A stretch of 30,751 nucleotides of DNA from JBHIBD01 sp046758865 (GCA_046758865.1 JBHIBD010000024.1:1-30751); one strand, 5' to 3'; positions 7,040 through 14,616 are shown, counted from the stretch's first letter. Numbers and translations: made by a program. The notes: generated by a model not told the origin, from the letters alone.

Positions 7040-7843
7040 CTAAGGTGCCTCTAATTTTAGTGGCACGGGTGTGAAACACAGTGCAAATATAATGAGCAGC
7101 GCCACACCCAGCATTTTTCTCCTGGTGTCAAGCCCAGTGACCTCATCTATTGGCGCCGGGTGGCGAAAGCCGAATACGAGTAGCAGCATGGCGAAGAGTA
7201 TCCATCCCGGATAATAAAACAGCGCTATACAACAAAACGCAAAGATGCCCAGCTTATAGATAAGCTCGCTGTTTCTCCCAAAGAGGGCATAGATGATGTG
7301 TCCCCCGTCCAGTTGCCCTATGGGCAAGAGGTTTAACGCAGTTACAAACAGCCCGGCCCAACCTGCGAATGCGACCGGATGGAGAAATATATCCAATCCC
7401 TCCGGTACATCTCCAACTACCACCTGCGCAATCCAGGTAAAGAGAAATGGCTCGCCGAGGCCGAGGTAATGTGTATCCTCCATGGATGGCACTGCGCGCA
7501 CCTCTGAAAGGCTGAGGCCGATGACAACGGCCGGGATGGCGAACACTAGTCCAGCCAGGGGGCCCGCCGCCCCTATGTCGAACAATGCCCGCTTGTTGGG
7601 TATATGCCCCTTCATTTTAATAACCGCACCAAATGTGCCAAACGGTGGAAAGGGTACAGGGATGAAAAACGGCGCCGTGGCCTCCACACCATATTTCCTG
7701 CACATAACAAAATGCCCCATCTCATGCGACAGGAGTATGGTCATTATCGCCACCGAATAATAGGGGCCGTTGACTAAATAAGTGGTGCCTGCAGTGCAAA
7801 TAAAAAGAATTAAGTTAGTTCTATATTTTAGCAAAAATTCCAC
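7040..7843 (-). CDS. Site-2 protease family (M50) intramembrane metalloprotease
   Basis: 267 residues from GTG 7843. HEMGH (residues about 40-44) is the zinc-binding HExxH in a transmembrane helix, and NLLPIGQLDGGH is the family's second motif with the third ligand aspartate. About six hydrophobic segments are present. There is no PDZ domain, so it is closer to the short EGY/S2P type of plants, cyanobacteria and many bacteria than to RseP. FGTFGAVIKMKG, between the motifs, is typical of that group. It probably cleaves a membrane-bound regulator or peptide remnant; the substrate cannot be told. First gene of the minus-strand cluster, 50 bases downstream of a good promoter. The binding site is weak. 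Confidence 0.9.
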   Translation of the reverse strand: MEFLLKYRTNLILFICTAGTTYLVNGPYYSVAIMTILLSHEMGHFVMCRKYGVEATAPFFIPVPFPPFGTFGAVIKMKGHIPNKRALFDIGAAGPLAGLVFAIPAVVIGLSLSEVRAVPSMEDTHYLGLGEPFLFTWIAQVVVGDVPEGLDIFLHPVAFAGWAGLFVTALNLLPIGQLDGGHIIYALFGRNSELIYKLGIFAFCCIALFYYPGWILFAMLLLVFGFRHPAPIDEVTGLDTRRKMLGVALLIIFALCFTPVPLKLEAP

Positions 7844-7892
7844 GGGGGAAAGCCCTTAAGGTATGAAATAAGGCTATCTTAGGTACGCCTGG

Positions 7893-7921
7893 ATTTTATC
7901 TTGCTATAGAATTATTGTCAA
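7893..7921 (-). promoter_or_regulatory. Sigma70-type promoter for the site-2 protease cluster
   Basis: On the minus strand TTGACA (7921-7916), 17-base spacer, TAAAAT (7898-7893). It lies 50 bases from the GTG start at 7843. Its -35 box is 11 bases from the -35 box of the divergent hemB promoter. Confidence 0.7.
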
Positions 7922-7932
7922 GCACAAACGGT

Positions 7933-7961
7933 TTGACAACCACGTAAGGCGGCCTTATAAT
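7933..7961 (+). promoter_or_regulatory. Consensus sigma70-type promoter for hemB
   Basis: TTGACA at 7933-7938, a 17-base spacer, and TATAAT at 7956-7961: exact consensus hexamers at the optimal spacing. A good ribosome-binding site (AAGGAG, 7982-7987) follows about 20 bases later. The hemB start itself lies 210 bases downstream of the -10 box, after a block of repeats. Confidence 0.8.
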
Positions 7962-7997
7962 CCAACCTTTAGCCCAATTAACAAGGAGATATGCAGT

Positions 7998-8122
7998 GAT
8001 GTACGGTGCGTTGAAACGCACTGTACATGCTATCTATTCCCTCCCCCTTGATGGGGGAGGGTCGGGGTGGGGGTGAGTGGGTTTTCTCACCCTCCCCTAC
8101 CCCCTCCCGTCAAGGGAGGGGA
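7998..8122. repeat. Repeat block inserted in the hemB leader
   Basis: Two adjoining units. One is a palindrome (arms ATGTACGGTGCGTT and AACGCACTGTACAT, about 7999-8030). The other is a C-rich/G-rich inverted unit (CTCCCCCTTGATGGGGGAGG ... CCCCTCCCGTCAAGGGAGGG, about 8038-8122). The second type is a common dispersed repeat in environmental genomes. The block separates an upstream binding site at 7982-7987 from the one that serves hemB (AAGGAG, about 8154-8159). Confidence 0.7.
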
Positions 8123-8170
8123 AAAAGGAGACATCTTTTAACCTCTGCCCACAAGGAGACATCCAAGCAC

Positions 8171-9169
8171 ATGCCGTTCCCGAGTTATCGCCCCAGGAGG
8201 CTCCGCAGCAGAGAAACCCTCAGAAAACTGGTCAGGGAGACAGACCTCAGCGCAAATGACCTCATAATGCCCCTCTTCGTGAGACCCGGTAAGGGCATGA
8301 GGAAGGAAATTGCCTCTATGAAGGGCAATTACCAGATGTCTGTAGACGTGGCCGCCAAGGAGGCAGCGGAGCTAGAAAAACAGGGCATTCCGGGTGTGAT
8401 ACTCTTTGGCATCCCTGAGGGCAAGAACCCCAAGGCAACAGGGGCCTACGCTGAAGACAGCATAGTGCAGGGGGCAATAGCTGCCATAAAGAAAAAAACA
8501 AAGGATATACTGGTAATCACGGATGTCTGCCTTTGCGAGTACACTGACCACGGCCACTGCGGCCACATTGTGAAGGACAAGCGTACGGGGCAGTTTGACG
8601 TCGACAACGACGCCACACTGGAGCTCCTCAAGAAGACCGCCCTCTCCCACGCGAAGGCAGGCGCCGACATAGTTGCACCAAGCGACATGATGGACGGCCG
8701 CGTGGGCGCAATAAGGCGAGCGCTTGACGAGGCAGGATTCCAGAACACACCAATAATGTCGTATGCCGCCAAATATGCCTCAGCCTTCTACGGCCCATTC
8801 AGAGAGGCCGCCGAGTCGCCACCAAAGTTTGGAGACAGGCGCACCTACCAGATGGACCCGCCTAATGCCAGAGAGGCGCTCAGGGAGGTGGCCCTGGACA
8901 TCGAAGAAGGGGCCGATATTGTTATGGTGAAACCCGCGCTCCCCTACCTTGACATCATTCGCACTATAAAAGACGAGTTCCGCTACCCTGTTGCAGCATA
9001 TAGCGTGAGCGGCGAATTTTCGATGGTAAAGGCTGCCGCACAGTTGAGGTGGCTGGACGAGAAGAAGATAGCCCTTGAAGTCCTTACCTCTATCAAGAGG
9101 GCAGGGGCGGACATAATCATCACCTACTGGGCCAAAGACGCCGCCAGGTGGCTTAAAGAGGGGTATTGA
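8171..9169 (+). CDS. hemB: Delta-aminolevulinic acid dehydratase (porphobilinogen synthase)
   Basis: 332 residues from ATG 8171, with AAGGAG 11 bases upstream. A longer frame from 8027 reads through the leader repeats and is rejected. It condenses two 5-aminolevulinates to porphobilinogen in haem and corrin synthesis. The Schiff-base lysine is in MSYAAKYASAFYGPFREA and the second active-site lysine in MVKPALPYLDIIR; VAPSDMMDGRV is the family signature. DVCLCEYTDHGHCG supplies three cysteines, so this is the zinc-dependent form. The length is standard. It stands alone between divergent and convergent genes. Confidence 0.97.
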   Translation: MPFPSYRPRRLRSRETLRKLVRETDLSANDLIMPLFVRPGKGMRKEIASMKGNYQMSVDVAAKEAAELEKQGIPGVILFGIPEGKNPKATGAYAEDSIVQGAIAAIKKKTKDILVITDVCLCEYTDHGHCGHIVKDKRTGQFDVDNDATLELLKKTALSHAKAGADIVAPSDMMDGRVGAIRRALDEAGFQNTPIMSYAAKYASAFYGPFREAAESPPKFGDRRTYQMDPPNAREALREVALDIEEGADIVMVKPALPYLDIIRTIKDEFRYPVAAYSVSGEFSMVKAAAQLRWLDEKKIALEVLTSIKRAGADIIITYWAKDAARWLKEGY

Positions 9170-9230
9170 CGATCAGTTGAAAATCCCTAAGGACAGGGTA
9201 CGGCCACGCCGTGCCAAAACAGTAGCCCAG

Positions 9231-9258
9231 GTAGGGGCACAACATGTTGTGCCCCTAC
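9231..9258. repeat. Perfect 28-base palindrome (GTAGGGGCAC type)
   Basis: Arms GTAGGGGCACAACA and TGTTGTGCCCCTAC are exact reverse complements with no loop. Relatives are at 21248-21271 and 25229-25252 with different centres. It lies between the 3' ends of hemB and plsY and could act as a terminator hairpin for both. Confidence 0.85.
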
Positions 9259-9488
9259 ACAAAATCATCTTTCGTAGGGACAGGGCTTGCCCCTGTCCGT
9301 CCCTCGGACAGCCACAAGGGCTGTCCCTACAAAAGCCGCCGAGCCGGCGAGGTCATGGTATTCCGTCGCCTATGGCCAAGGATACCATGGTCACACCATG
9401 ACCTCGCAACTGTCTATACAAGTAGTCAAGGTCGCGCCATAGGCAGATTCGCCTCTGGCGAACGTGGCCTTGACCTACCCCTTCATTT

Positions 9489-9565
9489 GTCATTGCGAGC
9501 AAAGCGAAGCAATCTCTTGAACGTACAGGAGATTGCTTCGGGGCGTAGCCCCGAAGCAATGATAA
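9489..9565. repeat. GTCATTGCGAGCGAAGCGAA-type repeat, two-armed
   Basis: A left arm GTCATTGCGAGCAAAGCGAA..GCAATCTC and a right arm GAGATTGCTTCGGGGCGTAG..GCAATG form a long stem. The same family occurs at 10477-10504 (single arm), 10581-10614, 23110-23183 and 25322-25400. Confidence 0.8.
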
Positions 9566-9752
9566 AAGTAGCCATAGGGTGCGTCGAGACACACCGTAAA
9601 TTACTGTTGAAAAATTTTTTATGTAGCGCGGCAACAAGCTGCCACGTTCAATCGATGTAGCTTACTCCAACGTGCGAGCAAGCTCGCACGCTACATTTAG
9701 GGTGCCGCAGGGCTTCAGCCCTGCGAGACCCTGCACCCTACTTATACCACCC

Positions 9753-10394
9753 TTAAGAGGCAGTGCTTCCCTGCCCCAGCTTTGGCTCTGTGCCGGCAAG
9801 GAGCCTCTTGATATTCTCCTTATGCCTGAAGATTATTAAGAGGGCTACTATGACCGATACACCCATGAGATACCTGCCCTCGCCAAGGGGGTCTGGGTGA
9901 AGATACATAAACAGGACGCATAAGGCTATTGAACCCAAGATGGTCCCAAGCGAGACGTATCGGGTAATGGCCACTATCACACACCACACCAGTATTGCGC
10001 CCAGGATGACCTTTGGCGCAAGCACCAGAAACACACCCACACTGGTGGCCGCCGCCTTACCACCCTTGAAACGTAAATATACCGGAAAGACGTGGCCCAG
10101 GATGGCACCAACACCGCACAGAATAACCAGCGGATGTACGGGGCCAAGGCCAGAATATTTTATAGCAAGATATACAGGCACACACCCCTTGAGTACGTCC
10201 AGCAGAAATACCGGTACACCATAGCGCCAGCCCATTACCCTGCCGACGTTGGTGGCACCCACGTTGCCGCTGCCGTGCTGCCTTATGTCCAGACCACCAA
10301 ACACCCTGGCCACTATGTAGGCAAACGGCACGCTCCCAATAAGATATGCAACGAACGGGCCGAGGATAAATACCAGCGGTGTCTCACCAATCAT
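9753..10394 (-). CDS. plsY: Glycerol-3-phosphate acyltransferase PlsY
   Basis: 213 residues if started at ATG 10394; a TTG at 10421 would add nine. Neither has a strong binding site, but the ATG places the first helix (LVFILGPFVAYLIGSVPFAYI) at the usual distance. PlsY transfers the acyl group from acyl-phosphate to glycerol-3-phosphate at the inner membrane, the first step of phospholipid synthesis. The conserved motifs are HGSGNVGATNVGRV and GHVFPVYLRFKGGKA, with five or more membrane helices. A partner PlsX is not in the window. The gene is convergent with hemB across the repeat cluster. Confidence 0.95.
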   Translation of the reverse strand: MIGETPLVFILGPFVAYLIGSVPFAYIVARVFGGLDIRQHGSGNVGATNVGRVMGWRYGVPVFLLDVLKGCVPVYLAIKYSGLGPVHPLVILCGVGAILGHVFPVYLRFKGGKAAATSVGVFLVLAPKVILGAILVWCVIVAITRYVSLGTILGSIALCVLFMYLHPDPLGEGRYLMGVSVIVALLIIFRHKENIKRLLAGTEPKLGQGSTAS

Positions 10395-10731
10395 TGTCGA
10401 GAGCTCTGCAAAAGTCCCCAAATACCACGCATCATTCTGATCCGCCTAAGGTGGAAAAGAGCTTCGGCTGAAACAAGAGATTGCTTCGCTTCGCTCGCAA
10501 TGACGGTCTAAGGTAAGCCCTACAGGATGCGTCCTGCCCAAGGCGGACCTTGCGCCTTGACGCACCCGATGTCGCCGCGTGTCATTGCGAGGGGCAAGGT
10601 CCCGAAGCAATCTCAAAGGTTTTCTATGTAATCGTCTAGTTAAAAGCAGGCAATACTATGAGACCTCTGCAAAGGGTTTATGATGTCATTCCGGTCCGCC
10701 TGAGGCGGATGCAAAGTCTTTCAGAGGTCTT
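10395..10731. repeat. Repeat cluster between plsY and the Kdo-kinase-like gene
   Basis: No gene. Units: GAGATTGCTTCGCTTCGCTC..AATGAC (10477-10504); a unit near 10537-10569 (AAGGCGGACCTTGCGCCTT then GACGCACCC); GTCATTGCGAGGGGCAAGGT..AATCTC (10581-10614); and GAGACCTCTGCAAA ... TTTCAGAGGTCT (10660-10730) enclosing CCGCCTGAGGCGG. The last unit abuts the stop of the next gene and may serve as its terminator. Confidence 0.75.
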
Positions 10732-11622
10732 TTATTGTCTCTGTCGTCTCTCAAAATCGTATATACCAAGTCCCACTGCACCCAAAAACCTCCACCAGAG
10801 CCTGTGTGCGGCATGGTGGGTAGCATATCTCCGCGCCAGAGTCTTCCAGTCCTCACCTCCCCCAACAGCGTACTCCCTAAGAAACCTAAGTCGGTCTGCA
10901 CTGGTGATAAGTCTCAGGTCGGGCCTCCATTCCTTAAACTTCTCCACCGACCTGTCCAGCCTCAATATATTATTCATCCTCCGCTCAATTGACAGCCCCC
11001 CATTGGCCCGGTTGGCATATAGTTCAGATTTATCCAGGTCAATTATATAAACCTTCAGGGTGTCACCCCTCTTAACCAGTATATTTTTAAGATGAAGGTC
11101 GGCGTGATAGACCCCTGCATCGTGCATCCTTCTTACTGCTTGAGCAACATGCCTGATGAGCTCTCTTTTTTGTAAAAGAATCTCCTCGGCAGGACAATTG
11201 GTGAGGAAGACTATCAGGTCTTGTGCGTCGGAAATTTCGAGGGTAAATATATCCCCCTTGCAAAGGGGTCCAAAATATTTTCTAAACCTCAGTGCCACCA
11301 CCTCTGCCGTGTCCACGCCCCGCTCTTGGGCCTTTTCGGTATTGACCAGTTCCCTAAGCGGTCGGTTGTGCCCCAAAAGGATGTCTCCTACCAACTTCCC
11401 CCACAGGCCGCCGTGGCTGTAGTGTCTTACTATAAGCCTTCTGTCCTTCAGGGCGCTCACGGGGATAGCCATATATGCCCCCCGCCCATGAAAGGCACTC
11501 TGCCCCTCCTTAACCTCAGAAGAAAATTCCATTATTATCTGCCTCAATATGGGGTACTTATACTTCTCTTTCAGGAAGAAGGTATCGCTCCCCTTCTGTG
11601 TGACAGAAAAGTGTTTTGGCAC
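10732..11622 (-). CDS. Lipopolysaccharide kinase, Kdo kinase/WaaP (InaA) family
   Basis: The catalytic core is a small protein-kinase fold: VYHADLHLKNILV is the catalytic loop (HxDxxxxN) and VYIIDLDKSE the metal-binding DFG equivalent. RLIVRHYSHGGLWGKL near the N-terminus is typical of 3-deoxy-D-manno-octulosonic acid kinases (KdkA) and WaaP, which phosphorylate the LPS inner core on the cytoplasmic side. The frame is open to 11703. A promoter inside it (TTGACA 11676-11671, 17 bases, TAAAAT 11653-11648) implies a start further in: GTG 11640 (leaderless) or GTG 11622, which I use (296 residues). The start is uncertain; ATG further downstream is possible. The divergent neighbour is an LPS-type glycosyltransferase, which supports a role in core assembly. 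Confidence 0.85.
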   Translation of the reverse strand: MPKHFSVTQKGSDTFFLKEKYKYPILRQIIMEFSSEVKEGQSAFHGRGAYMAIPVSALKDRRLIVRHYSHGGLWGKLVGDILLGHNRPLRELVNTEKAQERGVDTAEVVALRFRKYFGPLCKGDIFTLEISDAQDLIVFLTNCPAEEILLQKRELIRHVAQAVRRMHDAGVYHADLHLKNILVKRGDTLKVYIIDLDKSELYANRANGGLSIERRMNNILRLDRSVEKFKEWRPDLRLITSADRLRFLREYAVGGGEDWKTLARRYATHHAAHRLWWRFLGAVGLGIYDFERRQRQ

Positions 11623-11647
11623 ATCTATACCGCTAGACACAATGGGG

Positions 11648-11676
11648 ATTTTACGTCTGTTAGATATAATTGTCAA
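11648..11676 (-). promoter_or_regulatory. Promoter for the Kdo-kinase-like gene
   Basis: Minus strand TTGACA (11676-11671), 17-base spacer, TAAAAT (11653-11648). It lies inside the longest frame of the gene it should drive, which argues against the GTG at 11703 as start. Confidence 0.6.
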
Positions 11677-11692
11677 ACACCTTAGACTCGCC

Positions 11693-11722
11693 TTGACACC
11701 CACCCAGTGAGAGGGGTATAGT
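11693..11722 (+). promoter_or_regulatory. Promoter for the heptosyltransferase-like gene
   Basis: TTGACA at 11693-11698, 18-base spacer, TATAGT at 11717-11722. Transcription would begin near 11729, after the ATG at 11724, which therefore cannot be used from this promoter. It is divergent from the Kdo-kinase promoter, with the -35 boxes 16 bases apart. Confidence 0.55.
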
Positions 11723-11756
11723 TATGTATCAACATAATCCAAAGGGATTCAATGAG

Positions 11757-12839
11757 ATGCAGAACCCGGAAAAGATACTTATCGTCCGGTTGAGTGCAGT
11801 TGGGGACGTAACACATGTCCTTCCTGCCCTAAGATGCCTGCGGCACCACTACCCCCACGCAAACATCACCTGGCTGGTGGAGGACCGGGCGGCGGGACTC
11901 CTGGAAGGACACCCGGACCTGGACGAAGTTATCATCTTTCCCAGAAAGAGGTGGCGTGAGGGTATTCTTGGACCGATAAAACTGCTCAATACTGCTTCTT
12001 CAGTCTCCGGCTTCCTCCGCGAACTTCGCGCCAAAAGATTCGACGTGGCCATTGACTTTCATGGCAATCTAAAGAGTGGTGTTATGACCTTCCTGAGTGG
12101 TGCCCCAATACGAATCGGCTTCGCCAGAGGACATTGTCGCGAGTACAACCACCTCTTCACCAACCGCCATGTAACCCCCCCCAAAGATAGGATGCATCGG
12201 GTCAAAAAGTATCTCTCTCTCCTAACAGCCCTGGGAATTAAGCCAACATACGAGCGTTCCACCATCAGCGTTCCCCTGGAGGATAGGGACTATATAACGA
12301 AATCTCTGGAGACTTTTATAAACAGACCTGGGCCATTGGTGGTAATCCACCCGGGGACCAGTGAATTCGGGTCGTACAAGCGCTGGCCTGCCAAATCCTT
12401 CGCAGAGCTAGGCAATATGCTGGTAAAGGAGCTGGGCGCGCAGGTGGTTGTAAGTTGGGGGCCTGCCGAACTCGACATGGCAAAGGAAATTATCTCTGGT
12501 ATGAACGAAGGTGGTCATCTTGCACCAAAGACCGGCACCCTGACGCAACTTGCAAGCGTCATAGGACAATCGGACCTGTTTATAAGCGGAGACACGGGCC
12601 CCATGCACATAGCCTCCGTCCTGGGTGTACCTCAGATAGCCATCTTCGGCCCAAAAGACCCTGTAATCTACGGGCCTTATAATGAGCACTCCACCGTAGT
12701 CAGGAAGGACGCCGACTGCAGCCCATGCACAAAGCGCACCTGCGACGACCCCATCTGCATAACCGCCATCACCCCCGATGAGGTCTTTGTGGCGGCAAAG
12801 GATTTACTGGCAAAGAAGGTAGAGGTAGAAAATAATTAA
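11757..12839 (+). CDS. Glycosyltransferase family 9 (heptosyltransferase-like)
   Basis: 360 residues from ATG 11757 (MQNPEKILIVRLSAVGDVTH). An ATG at 11724 has a binding site but lies upstream of the expected transcript start. Family 9 enzymes (WaaC, WaaF, WaaQ) add ADP-heptose to the LPS inner core at the cytoplasmic face. Visible elements: the N-terminal Rossmann start ILIVRLSAVGDVTHVLPAL; DFHGNLKSG; VVIHPGTSEFGSYKRWP, where the C-terminal nucleotide-binding half begins; and GDTGPMHIASVLGVPQIAIFG, the donor-binding motif. A CSPCTKRTCDDPICI cysteine cluster near the end is common in WaaF-like members. Donor and acceptor cannot be specified further. Confidence 0.9.
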   Translation: MQNPEKILIVRLSAVGDVTHVLPALRCLRHHYPHANITWLVEDRAAGLLEGHPDLDEVIIFPRKRWREGILGPIKLLNTASSVSGFLRELRAKRFDVAIDFHGNLKSGVMTFLSGAPIRIGFARGHCREYNHLFTNRHVTPPKDRMHRVKKYLSLLTALGIKPTYERSTISVPLEDRDYITKSLETFINRPGPLVVIHPGTSEFGSYKRWPAKSFAELGNMLVKELGAQVVVSWGPAELDMAKEIISGMNEGGHLAPKTGTLTQLASVIGQSDLFISGDTGPMHIASVLGVPQIAIFGPKDPVIYGPYNEHSTVVRKDADCSPCTKRTCDDPICITAITPDEVFVAAKDLLAKKVEVENN

Positions 12840-12898
12840 TTTGCAATATACCTAATGCGGTCTTTTAGTCGCAGTTCACCCAAGACATATCGGCCCTA

Positions 12899-12955
12899 TC
12901 ATTATCGAGACCTCTGCAAAATGCTCAAAAGGTGTTATTCCGCCTGCGGCGGGGC
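12899..12955. repeat. GAGACCTCTGCAAA-type repeat unit
   Basis: CATTATCGAGACCTCTGCAAA followed by CCGCCTGCGGCGG, related to the units at 10660-10730 and 29000-29038. A close match to its first part (CATTATCGAAACCTG) is at the right edge of the window (about 30731). It lies in the 250-base gap upstream of the Mrr-TPR gene, which otherwise holds nothing recognisable. Confidence 0.65.
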
Positions 12956-13089
12956 CTATATTAGGAGCGGAAGGTCAGACGACGGAAGCTAGGGGTTAAG
13001 TGGCGTGTATCAAAAGACGGCCCGCGGGAGTTCTTTAACGAACTACCCAGGAAAAAAAGGCTCGGAAATGAAAAAAAGGAGAGCCCATT

Positions 13090-14559
13090 ATGAACGTGGA
13101 TAGGGAAATGGAAGCCGCCATGAAAATGGAGAAAAAGATACTAAAAAAAGCAGCCAAGGACGCAAGGAGGGAAAGAAAAGCGGCAGCCAAAGAAGCAGAG
13201 CGTGAAGCACGAAGGTACGAAAAGGAAAAGTATGAAAAGGAGCGGTGCAGCTACAGGGGTCGGTTCTCCAGGTGTAGCAACCGGGCCGCTCCAGGAAAGA
13301 TGCTGTGTGAGCACCATGTCAACAAGGAAGCCGAGCGTGCCAGAAAAGAAGCCGCATACAAACAGAGGCTTGTGGAGGCGAAGGCCCTCAAAATCCCAAT
13401 CACTACCAATGAAGATGTAAAGTCGGAGTGTTTACTAGATGGGCGCTGTATTTATCAAAAAAATACGTGGGGTTCACGGCTCTTAACTCGTCCTTGCGGT
13501 AAGCCGGTTGCCCCGGGGAGTCCATTATGCCAAGAGCACACCCAGGAAAATGATGCCATCTTAGAACGGGAGCAAAAGCTAAGACTTGAAGAGGAACAGA
13601 AGCAGTTAGAACTCAAGCGTGAAGAAGAGGAGAGACAACGAATCGAGGAGGAACAGAGGCAGATAAAACTCAAACGCGAAGAAGAGGAGAGACGACGAAT
13701 TGAGGAGGAACAGAAGCAGCTAGAACTCAAGCGTGAAGAGGAGAGACAGCAAGAAGAGGACCTTCAATTGTCAATAGCGGCCGAGACCAAGAGAACTTCG
13801 ACTTCATATTGGCAAAGTTTGAACGACAAACAGTTTGAACTAGAATTTGCGGCTTTAATGCGCAGGCACGGCTACGAAATAACACAAATATCTAGCGGCG
13901 CGGATACTGGTGTAGACATTGCCGCAATTAAGGATGGAGAGAAAGTTATTGTTCAGTGCAAGGCTACTGAAACCCCAGTTAGTCAGAGTGCTGTAAGGGA
14001 CCTGTACGGCACCATGATAAGTGAAGGCGCTGACAAGGCCATCCTGGCATCTACCTCTGGCTTCTCAGAGAGTACTCGTGAGTTCGCCAAGGGCAAGCCT
14101 ATTGAGCTGGTAGACCTGGAGCAGATAATCAAATTGAGTACAGATGTATCTTCTAACAATCTAACAGAGGCTCAACACCATTTAAATTCGGGTGCCTCTC
14201 TCTTATTAGATGAGGACAAGCAAGAAGAAGTAGCAATAAGTGAATCCCAGAAGGCTACAAGCCTAAAACCCGGTGATGCAGAGGCATACTATGGTCTTGG
14301 CATAGCGCACTGCAAGAAGGGTGAGTATGACCAGGCTATAGGGCAGTTTGAGGAGGCTATACGACTCAAGCCTGATTATGCAGAGGCACACTATGAACTT
14401 GGCATGGCGCACTGCAAGAAGGGTGAGTATGACCAGGCGGTAAGGCAGTATAAGAAGACCATAGAACTGAAGCCCGATTATGCAGGGACACACCCCCTCG
14501 TCCTTGCGCGATTTATAAGAACGTTAAGCACCAGTAAACCGAGCGATAACGCATCTTGA
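13090..14559 (+). CDS. Cysteine-knuckle / coiled-coil / Mrr-type nuclease / TPR fusion protein
   Basis: 489 residues; ATG 13090 with AAAGGAG about 8 bases upstream. The order is: basic helix (1-50); first knuckle C53-x8-C62-x10-C73-x2-H76; second knuckle C114, C120, C136, C147, H150, both resembling the short 'GxxCxxxAxxGxxLCxxH' zinc modules (DUF5763-like). Then comes a charged coiled coil made of three 19-residue repeats (about 165-225), an Mrr-cat/PD-(D/E)xK nuclease (FELEFAALMRRHGYEI..GVDIAAIKDGEKVIVQCK with D276, Q289, K291), and 2-plus TPRs (GEYDQAIGQFEEAIRLKPDYAEAHY). Mrr-type domains cut modified or foreign DNA, so a defence role is plausible but not shown. The third TPR breaks off after DYAGTH, suggesting C-terminal truncation. 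It stands alone, with no methylase nearby. Confidence 0.8.
   Translation: MNVDREMEAAMKMEKKILKKAAKDARRERKAAAKEAEREARRYEKEKYEKERCSYRGRFSRCSNRAAPGKMLCEHHVNKEAERARKEAAYKQRLVEAKALKIPITTNEDVKSECLLDGRCIYQKNTWGSRLLTRPCGKPVAPGSPLCQEHTQENDAILEREQKLRLEEEQKQLELKREEEERQRIEEEQRQIKLKREEEERRRIEEEQKQLELKREEERQQEEDLQLSIAAETKRTSTSYWQSLNDKQFELEFAALMRRHGYEITQISSGADTGVDIAAIKDGEKVIVQCKATETPVSQSAVRDLYGTMISEGADKAILASTSGFSESTREFAKGKPIELVDLEQIIKLSTDVSSNNLTEAQHHLNSGASLLLDEDKQEEVAISESQKATSLKPGDAEAYYGLGIAHCKKGEYDQAIGQFEEAIRLKPDYAEAHYELGMAHCKKGEYDQAVRQYKKTIELKPDYAGTHPLVLARFIRTLSTSKPSDNAS
13591..13761 (+). repeat. Three tandem copies of a 57-base repeat (coiled coil)
   Basis: Units start at 13591, 13648 and 13705 (GAGGAACAGAAGCAG...), each coding 19 residues of the EEQKQLELKREEEERQRIE type. 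The third decays after about 40 bases. The period is a multiple of three, so copy-number change would lengthen the coiled coil without breaking the frame. Confidence 0.85.
14275..14490 (+). repeat. Tandem 102-base TPR-coding repeat
   Basis: Units at 14275 and 14377 are highly similar at DNA level (both contain GCGCACTGCAAGAAGGGTGA). A third unit begins at 14479 and loses similarity after about 12 bases. This marks recent duplication and a probable truncation of a once longer TPR array. Confidence 0.8.
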
Positions 14560-14602
14560 CAGACGGTAAATATCGCTTTGCGCCTGCCTCTGTCGAGTAG
14601 CC

Positions 14603-14616
14603 AGGCCGGTTGGCCT
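14603..14616. terminator. Small hairpin between convergent genes
   Basis: AGGCC-GGTT-GGCCT lies in the 60-base gap between the stops of the nuclease fusion and apgM. There is no T-run, so termination is only a suggestion. Confidence 0.3.

Larger units (their letters stand above)
9170..9752. repeat. Cluster of palindromic repeats between hemB and plsY
   Basis: There is no gene in these 580 bases. They hold at least six repeat units in a row: the 28-base palindrome; a GTAGGGACAGGGCTTGCCCC unit (9274-9330); a hairpin with 12-base arms CGAGGTCATGGT/ACCATGACCTCG (9348-9359 and 9395-9406); a GGCAGA..CCTCTGGC unit (about 9433-9470); a CATTGCGAG..GCAATCTC unit (9489-9565); and GTAGCG/CGAGC units (9622-9695) followed by a GCAGGGCTTCAGCCCTGC hairpin (about 9697-9738). 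Confidence 0.8.

Noticed and set aside
9170..9752. CRISPR array
   Set aside because: The repeated units belong to different palindrome families, are unevenly spaced and have no uniform spacers; no cas genes are present.
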